Below, one piece after another: positions 25,401 through 34,400 of a DNA stretch of 64,000 nucleotides. The DNA comes from Nectonema munidae (lineage: Eukaryota > Nematomorpha > Nectonematoida > Nectonematidae), in NCBI GenBank assembly GCA_030549495.1, contig JAUIRK010000157.1:479501-543500 (forward strand), in the 5' to 3' direction. The notes under the pieces were generated by a model. That model ran no database searches, was not told the origin of the DNA, and worked only from the letters and a program-made list of their open reading frames with translations. A program made the translations under genes and the position numbers. Each line of letters opens with the position of its first letter. Positions within the stretch are counted from its first letter, which is position 1.

Positions 25401-28400
25401 AAGGTTTAGCAAGCGAAAAATCTATATATATTTTTGAATCTCCTCAATTTTAAAATCCTGATAACCTTCCTTAAAACCAAATCATTTTCAAATTTCAGTA
25501 GTCGCTTAAATTTTGCATAACTTTAATTATGCGTTTTTTCCGTGATCGTCTATATTCTTTTCAAAAAATATTAAATAATAGTTTGAACTGATGACAAATA
25601 TTAAGTAATTATATATTTGTTTAAAATATATCGACTTTCTAATGTCCTACATTCACTACTAACTTATTTGCCTTGCTTGTCTTATTTTTATTCATATTTG
25701 GCTCTACAGAAAGTCTAACTTGGAAAAATTGTTTTCAAAATTGTCCAGATTCATTGCATGTGTAGGACTTAATTTTCCAAAAAAAAAACTCGGACATCTT
25801 ATTCTTTCCAAAATATCAAAACTAATAACAATAACTCATTTTAAAGACGACATTTTTAAAATACCTAACACAGTTCGGCAATTAAAATATTTATACCTAA
25901 TAGAAAATATCGTAAGTGAATACCTCTTACCAAAATTTTTTGACAAATTTTGATCTCTGTGTTTTAAAATAATTGAATATTTTTTGGATTGAAATTTTAA
26001 ATAAAAAACAAATGATCTATATTATAATAAGCTGCGTCTGTGTGTGTGTTGTCGCGGGGAGTTTTTTGGTTGGGTGAAATTTTTTATATATGTTTTTTGT
26101 GTTTTTTTTTTGTGGGGGGGGGGGTTTTTTGGGGTTTGGTTTGTGGATTTTTTGGGGGTTTTTTTTTGGGGTTAAATACTTATATAATCGTTTTAATCGA
26201 CTTTTATAAGTCTTGGAGGTAAGAAGCTTTTTTGGTGCTATAAGATTGCATTGCTGTATTGTGTAAAATATAGATATTAAAATCTAAGCCATTACTAACT
26301 AGTTTTTTTATCGCATAAAGATAACATTTAAATAATGTATTATTATAAGTCTAATAAAAAAAAAATAACTAGCAGTTCTTTATCCTTAAAACTATGAAAA
26401 ATGTGTAATCAAAAAAGTATATCATGGCATGCCAAAATTTGCTTCAATGGGAATACAAGTGCAAAAGTAATTTTACCTTTCCAAATTATAAACGTATCAA
26501 TTATATCTGAGCTTTGTTCAATACTTCTGAGTGTAAATCCTAAAATTTATCGTACAGGGATTAGTGCTAATTTGCCCATTTTCAAATTGTTGAAATAAAT
26601 AAATTTTTAACCGTTTCAGACATTGGTTTTCTATCGTCCGCTTTCTTTCTCAATGAGTTTTTATATAACTTAAGTATTTATAATATTAATATAACTTTGG
26701 CATTGTTCCTGAAAAGGTTGACCATCTAAAATGGAGTGTTTTGAAACAATACCGCATATCTTTAATTGTATATACGCTTAGAATTAATTTTTCTCACGGC
26801 GACAAACTGGGAACTGGTAAATCAGAATTGCGCAAATCATGTTTGATTGCGTTTAACCATTTTCTCTTCTGACCTTTTTTCCTTGATAAGAAGTAGTAAT
26901 ATTGGGATCGAGAAAGTTCATGCTAAGAATGAAACGAAGTTGTCTTCCATTGCGCTGCCTATCAAGAGCTCTTCAACGCCCAAACAAACTTTACCGCCAC
27001 CTCCCAAATCCTCGAATGGTTCTACATTTTCTTATTAAATATAATACACGGTTGCATTTTTGTCTCACTAATATATAGCATTTTTACTTTAAGTTCATCT
27101 TTATTCATTGTAAGTTCGTCTTTTTTCATTTTAAGTTTGTCCTTTTTCACTGTAACTTCGTCTTTTTTCATTTCAAATTCCTCCTATTTTACTTTAAGTT
27201 TGTCTAATTAAAAAAATCTCTTAATAAAATTTTATGTTACGTTCAATAAACATAAGCAGTTAGAAAAATATCAGCTTTAGTTTGTATACTTTTATTTTAT
27301 TAATCTATTTTATCATATGCAAAATTATTTTAATTACACATTATATCTTTTCTGTTTTTAGTTATCAAAATCAATGATTTTATTTACAAAAATAAGTAAA
27401 ATATAAAAATAATATGTAAAATAAAATATTTATTGAAAAAAATTATGCGTAAAGATTTGGATTAGGTTGTCCAGTTGACGCGATGTTAATATTTGTCATC
27501 ACATGTCTATAATAATTTGTGCAGTCAAAAGCACAAATTTCTTGATGTTAAACTTCAAAAAGTTTGTTTTTTTAAGTATAACATCTTTATTCACTGCATC
27601 GATTTCTTTATTAACACGTTTAAGGGTTACTTTGAAGGTATCTACTAAGTATTCGTGAAGAGTACTTACTGCTATCTTTATAAAAAAAATCCCTCTTTTA
27701 TTTTTCGTGAATTTCTTCTAGAGTTAGCATAGGATTGCTTTCAATTATATTTTCCAAAAAATTATATCTTTCAGGTCTGAGAATCTTTTTTTTATGTCCA
27801 CCATGTACCTTCCCGGAACTATAACTGTTTTTTCATCTTTATTCTTTTGGATAATGGTTTTTGCGAATTTCAAGTAATTCAGAAGCTCTTTTGATGGACA
27901 AGAATTCAGTAGAAAGAAGCTTGATCAATTCTCCTTTTTTTCTTTTGAAATTTTATTATACATAAGAGAAGAAGGAAATATAGTAAAAATTGTAAGTAGA
28001 AAAAAGAATTAGGTAAAAGGACGGGGAATGGTGAAGGCGAAAAGACAGTCTTCAAATGGAAATCGATATTCCTCTCTGCCTTTTATATTAATATTTAGCG
28101 GACCGATCCCATTACATCACATATGCTGTAAAAAAAAATTTTATCATAATAAAATTTTAGTCCTGAAAAGTTTAATAATAGTAATCGGAAAAACTTATAA
28201 AGGAAGATTTTGAATTTAAAATTAAAAAAGACGAACTTAAAGTGAAAATGCTATACGTTACCCCTGCAAAATTTAGCTAGTAACGAATTATCTGAAATAT
28301 TTGTTCTAGCTCATTTTTTTATCATCATCACTTTCACGATATGTTAATGAAAATTTTTAGATTTAAATAAATAATACGGTAAGTAAATATCCCTACTATT

Positions 28401-31400
28401 CAGCGCTTTGAGGACGAGAGTTTTCAAGATTAATCATCCGCCTTCTTTTTCAATGTAATTTTGTATATTTAAAGCTTACGATCTTCATTTTTAAGGCGCC
28501 GGTGTAACATTCCTCTTCAACTGGTTAAAATCAAGAAATCGTCTTCGTCGTTTAAAGACAATGCTGATAATCAAATAGATGCATATGACCAAATGAGGTG
28601 TGTTATTAATTAATTAGTTAGTTTTCTAATTAATCGTGAGAAGGTTGTCTTTTAAATTTGAAAGTAGGCATAGAAAATTTCCAAGTGGGGAAAGTAAATT
28701 TTAAAATGGTAAACACATCCTGAAAGTCTATCAACTAAGTTTTGAAAATTAGATAAATGACTGCGAGAATATATTTTTAAAATTGCTATTTAAGGTAACT
28801 TGAAAAGTTGTATATAATATAAAACGACAAAATAGTTAAATTAGCTCCATATAGTCGTATGTCTATTGCCATTGAAAATATGTGGACTTTTTTAAAAAGA
28901 GAAGTGAAAGAATAATTAAATTTTAAACTTTATGAAATTTCAGTTGAGAAATTCAATCAATTCTCTATTAATCACAATGGTGCAAAAGCACTCAAAGGTA
29001 TATTTAATGCAACAAATAATATTACAGAAACAATGTTTTCGAATTGCATCGTTAGCATCGGAAACAAAATACTCTTATCGACACATTTGATCTCAGCATT
29101 GGGCGTCCGTGGCATGGTGGTTATACTTCAGGCATTTCATTCGAACGGTCTCGGTTTTGATTTTCGACGTATCCGAAATGGAATTTCTTGTTGTTTAGCC
29201 TGATGCCATCCGGTTGACGTCAGGAAGGGCATCTGTTCAAAAAATACACAAATTTGTGTGTGTGTCGCGAGCAAAGGACGTTAACGAAGTATTTGGTGTC
29301 AGTATTATCCTTAAGTGACGCAGGCGATTTCTTGATTCTTTTGAGGACCACTGTGACATCAGTGTCTTAAGAAATAAACATCGCCTGCTGTAAATTTATA
29401 AAATCGCACTAAAAAAGAAAGCAGTCCATTTTTCTTAAATTCTGTACTTCAAAGGATATTAATGTGATTTTATATCAAATTACTGTCGTCAGCTTTTTCT
29501 GGGATCAAATGGGTTAATCTAAGCTACTATTACGTATTTATTGTTTTCTCATAATCTACTTTTATGTTTTGTTAATGCAAAGGTCGTTCTCTAATTCATT
29601 TTTATTTATGTATTTGTACCTAGCATTACACAGAATTTAGAATATACGAATCATTTGATTGTGGTCTTAAGTGCATAGAGGAAAGAGGACTTTTTTATTA
29701 AATAAAATATTGTGTCAACTCATTGAAATATCTGTTAGTTAGTTTATTGAGAGGTAAATAATATGACAATTTTTAACATGAAGAGTCTCTTTGAATACTT
29801 TTCAAATTTTTATCGACAAAAAACTTTAAAATGTATTATGAAATATAAAAAATAGGATTCGCTAGGTCTACTAAGGAATGGGCCTTTTTGTATGCACCCT
29901 AAAGAGATAACTTCCGATCTGAAAAGAGGAAGTGTGCAGCGCTAAATGAAAAATTTTTAAGTTGTGTGTTCTCGTTGACGCGTTTCTTTTACTTTTGAGT
30001 AGTGAATGCAGCTGCGCTGCCTCCCAGTACCGCGACTGCTCCCCAACCTCCTCTTTTGCCGCCTCCCCCTCCAGCCTTCATGACACAGCCTGCAAATCCT
30101 CCTCCTCGCCAGGTCCCGCCATTCATCCCACCGCCCACTCCGCTGCTAGTTGCAAAGCATAAGCAAGAAGTGAAGCCAAAGGATATCCCACCTCCTCCCG
30201 CCATCAAAAGAATACGCATTGAAGCAGGGGTAATTTTCTTTTCTTTTTAATCGCATTACTCCGTACTACGCCTCGAGAAGAAGAAAACCTAAAAACGTGA
30301 ATCTCGTTTCCTAATTTATACTCTCGTCTGTGTTTTCTGGGATCAAGTAGATTCATTAATCGAAAAAACCAAAGCTCCACTTTAACTCGAATTTTTTACA
30401 TAAAAATATTTAATATAATATAATATTTTACATATAATAATTGCATGTGTTAGAGCCGTAATTAAGAAGTTAAAATTTTCCCACATGCGCTCCGCCCTGC
30501 ATTGTGTACAGCCGCACCGATCAAAATTTCCTACGGACGACCACCAGACCCCGAAATATGCTTTTTACTTCCACCCTATTGATATAGGTAAAAACTTTCT
30601 AAAAAAAATTAAAAAACAGCTTAACATAATATGTGTCTTCGAGCATTACTCCTTTTACCAAAGAAATATTGAGCGAATATTCATGTAAAATGCAACTACA
30701 ATCCAACTCTTTGTACATAGTAGCTCTTGTTAACTAGTGCATTTGTGACGAGGCCGCCAGTTGGAGACCCCTGATATAAAGAAAGTTAATGCCACGCTTG
30801 GACCAATTTGAGAAACTTATATTCTGATGATAATTAAGCTATGTCTTCTAATGAACGTTCGTATTAAATAATACTTTGCTTCCACATCTCAACTGAAGAC
30901 TATTTGCAGAATTCCTTCTTTCTCCGAAAAACTTATAGAATAGAGTGAAATATCTTTTTAATTAAAATATCGTATCTATACTTTAGTTTATAAATTCTTT
31001 CCTTTCCTTATATGCACGCATTATACTTTACAAATTCCTGGTAATTCAATCCCTTCTACTGAGACATATTACTAACATTAAGTGTTAGGTAAAATAGGGG
31101 GAGTGATAAAAATATATATTTTTTTGTTAAAGTACTGATCTTTAGAAGTATATAAACATCTATTTTTATTAGACTCGTAAACTTCACTTGACGATTTGTG
31201 AGTGAAGTTAAAATAATTTTTAGTTTTGGGCTAGAATGCGATTTTAAGTTGATAGTTATAATGAACTTTAGGCTACAAGACAACTGGTCAATGTAAAAAT
31301 GACCACGTGCTCTTCGATGGTTTGGAGTAATCAAAATAATTTAATGTGTGCTTGTCTGTTTCTTTTGAGCCAGACTTATATGTAAGGATTCATTTTTGTT

Positions 31401-34400
31401 TCGCAATATTTATATCTAAATATGAATCTTCAAACAGCGGAATCTTAAACCAATTTGGCAAAGAAAAATCAAACTACCAAGAGTGGGTTGAAGATTTTAT
31501 AAGCAAGTTGTCAACGTTTTCTTTCTAGCTTATAATAATTGCTTAACAAATGTGAATCTAGATATTGCACAAATTCATGTATTCTGTTATGCAATTTTGT
31601 TATCTTAAAACGCCATTTTTGCTGGAGTTGTGAAGAATTTATTTTACATAAAATCACCTTAAAAGATCTTTTAAAATTTTATAGCTGGTGGGTGATGATG
31701 ATAACATCAAAAGATTTATACCAGTGATTGATCAGTATGAAATACATGCTCTTCGATGCTTTTTTTAGCCTTTAGTAACTTTCAAAGTTCAAGTGCCGAA
31801 TCTAACGGAGAAGTCAGAATGGTGTTTAAACGGTCAACAAGTGGAAATAACGTTGCCTATCAATGACCGGGTATTCTTTTTCTTTTTCTCAGCAAAACAC
31901 CTTTTACTCTCTGCTCTTTCATATTTTTTAAGGTGTACGACATCAAGAGTAGATTGAATGAAATATTGGGCATGCCAATAGCCAAGCAAAAGCTCCAATA
32001 CAATGTAATTTTTTTTCTCATATCTATATATATTTCATGCTACCCATGTCAAGGAGTTGGCAAAACTCATGAAATGAGGATTTTTTACTGTTTTTATAAA
32101 ACAAGGTTTAACATATACAGTGTTGCGGTGCAAAAGTTTTCTTCTACCACTGAGAAATGAATTCTTGCAAAAAAACATCGTTTCTTCACACAAAAAAATT
32201 ATAATCACCAAGTTGGTTCGTTATATCTCATTCATTTAGGTCTTATAACATATGTGCCTCCATAAGAACAAAACTCAATTTTGTTTCATCGCTGAAAATA
32301 GTTTTAGCCTATCTGACATACTCCATGTTACTTTGTCTTTTGTCCACAATAATCTTTTTTTAATCAAACGAAAACAACTTTTCGAATTTTTTGTATATAT
32401 TGAAGTTTAAGAAATAGCACTTGTAGATAATCCAAACAATTTAGATATAGCTCTTTGACTCATATTTATCATAATTTTGTTTATTAAGTTCTCTGTCCAA
32501 AAACTTTTAGTAAACTATATAAACGAATTTTTCTATAAATATAAAATTAATAAAACTAAGCCTCTGGTGCTATAAGAATTTCTTAATGTACTAAATAGAA
32601 GAAAATAGCTACTAGAAAATTTCTTGCCAAATCTTTATTTAAAGAATTTGAAGTAGTAGTCCTGCTATATATTTGTCTACGGTTAAATTTCTAGAAATAT
32701 TTTTAAGCTTATTTTTCTGCCTGTTCTAGTTTCTATGATTTGTAATGAAAAACTTTTTTTGCCTTCTGTAAACCATAAACAACAAAACATAGTGTAATTT
32801 GATGAAGAAAAATAAAATTCACTGTGATCAGGCGCATATAAACTTTTGCATCCAAGTACTTTTCCAAATGTATGCATGCAGTATTTATAAATTTAAAACC
32901 TAGAATTTGAAAGGTTTAAATTATTTAAAAATAAACAAAAATTTGATAATGAAATTTTATTTAAGCTTGAATTACTTTTAATTCAAATTTTTAAGCTTGG
33001 CTTTAAACTAAAAAGATAAAAAATCCACCAAGTAATAACTTTAAAACACAAATGAAACATATTGCTTTCATTTTGAAGACTTCATAAAAACTCTTGTTAA
33101 TTTTATTTTTCACTTATTGAAAATGAGGTTCTTGTGTTTTAAATACAAAAATTTTGGAGATAAAGTAAGAATGAAGTCAAAGAAAACATTTCTGAAAACA
33201 AAATGGACTACTGATGCAAATAGGTTCATGGATTAGACCTGAAAGTGGCGGCAGTTTATTTCGAATTCTTATAAATTTGGAAGGTTTTTTCAAATTCAGA
33301 AGCACCAACTTAAGAAAATAAGTGAGACTTGTTTCTTCATATAATGACATTGCTTTAGTCCAGATGTGACCAAACTACTGCCCTTTGATGGTTTTTATGG
33401 AGCCGGTTGAGATAAAGTTATTTAAGCTTTTTGCCGTTAATTCAATAAAAAAAATTTGAATGAAAAATTTTAGATATTGAAACGTCACGATCATAATACC
33501 GTTCAAACTATTTTAACCAAAATGGTTTACTTTTTTTTCTTGTGTTCTATTTTTAGATTTGAGATCGTATATTAAATTTTGAAGATTGAAGTTACTTTTG
33601 ATTTATATTGTTTCAAGTGCATATATAATATACGTGAATCTGGTAACCGTTAAAAAAAGTTTTATAATTAACAATATTTTTTCATGCTTATATTTTCTTA
33701 CGGATGTTTAGATTAATTCACATTAAAAATTAAGATTTTTATATAAAATAAATTATTCTATTATATACTAAAAAGATGAATCAATAAATTTTCTATGAAA
33801 TTTACTAAGTTTTTTAAAAAATATTAACAAGAACATATTTTTTGGTTCTTTTAAACGTTGGTTTTTGTAGTTTGTCTATTTTACTTTGGCCCCTAAAGGA
33901 TTTTTAAATACGGCTCTTTTACGAATAGGTTTGCTACCCCTGCAGTCCAAAATCCTTTTCTAAGAATTTAATACAAAACTTTTAGATGTACAATATTAAC
34001 GTAATAAAACGTCATTTGATGATTCTGTTTGTATAGTTAGCATGAATTCATTTTATAATGTATGTAACCATTTGAGGCAAAATGCGGATTTTAGTGCTCC
34101 ATAAAATAAAAATTCTGTGATTTAACACATTTAAGCCTAATGTTTATTTAAAGAAACGCAGACGATAGCTTTTTTCATTGTAATTAATATACATTTTCAA
34201 AATCGCTTGTTGGTGGGCATAAGTGGGTTAAGACAAAACTTAGAATTGATTTGGGAAAAGATAAATTGAACTCGAGATGGCATTTATAAAGATAAGCAGA
34301 ATATTCGTTTTCAATACTTGGGTTTTAACGGATTCTAGCCTAGGTTTTGAAAATAAGTAGACCGTTTATCCTTTTCAGCGAATTTTATATGACTTAAAGC

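Noticed and set aside
25720-25953. 77-codon ORF after a tctacag acceptor
   Set aside because: Phase does not fit SF3A1, no family motif, and exons on either side already join correctly.
26040-26222. Small membrane protein ORF, Phe/Gly-rich
   Set aside because: It is only the translation of the G/T-rich tract.
28496-28597. Possible SF3A1 exon between ttttaag and gtgtgt, 34 codons with LVKIKKSSSSFKDN
   Set aside because: Its open frame needs phase 2 neighbours, but exons 26891-27018 and 30000-30229 meet in phase 1; in that phase it contains a stop.
29989-30219. Gly-rich protein on the - strand
   Set aside because: It is the antisense shadow of the Pro-rich SF3A1 exon.
31346-31727. Two short + strand ORFs before micro-exon n
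   Set aside because: No similarity to SF3A1; the Pro-rich exon joins micro-exon n directly in phase 0.
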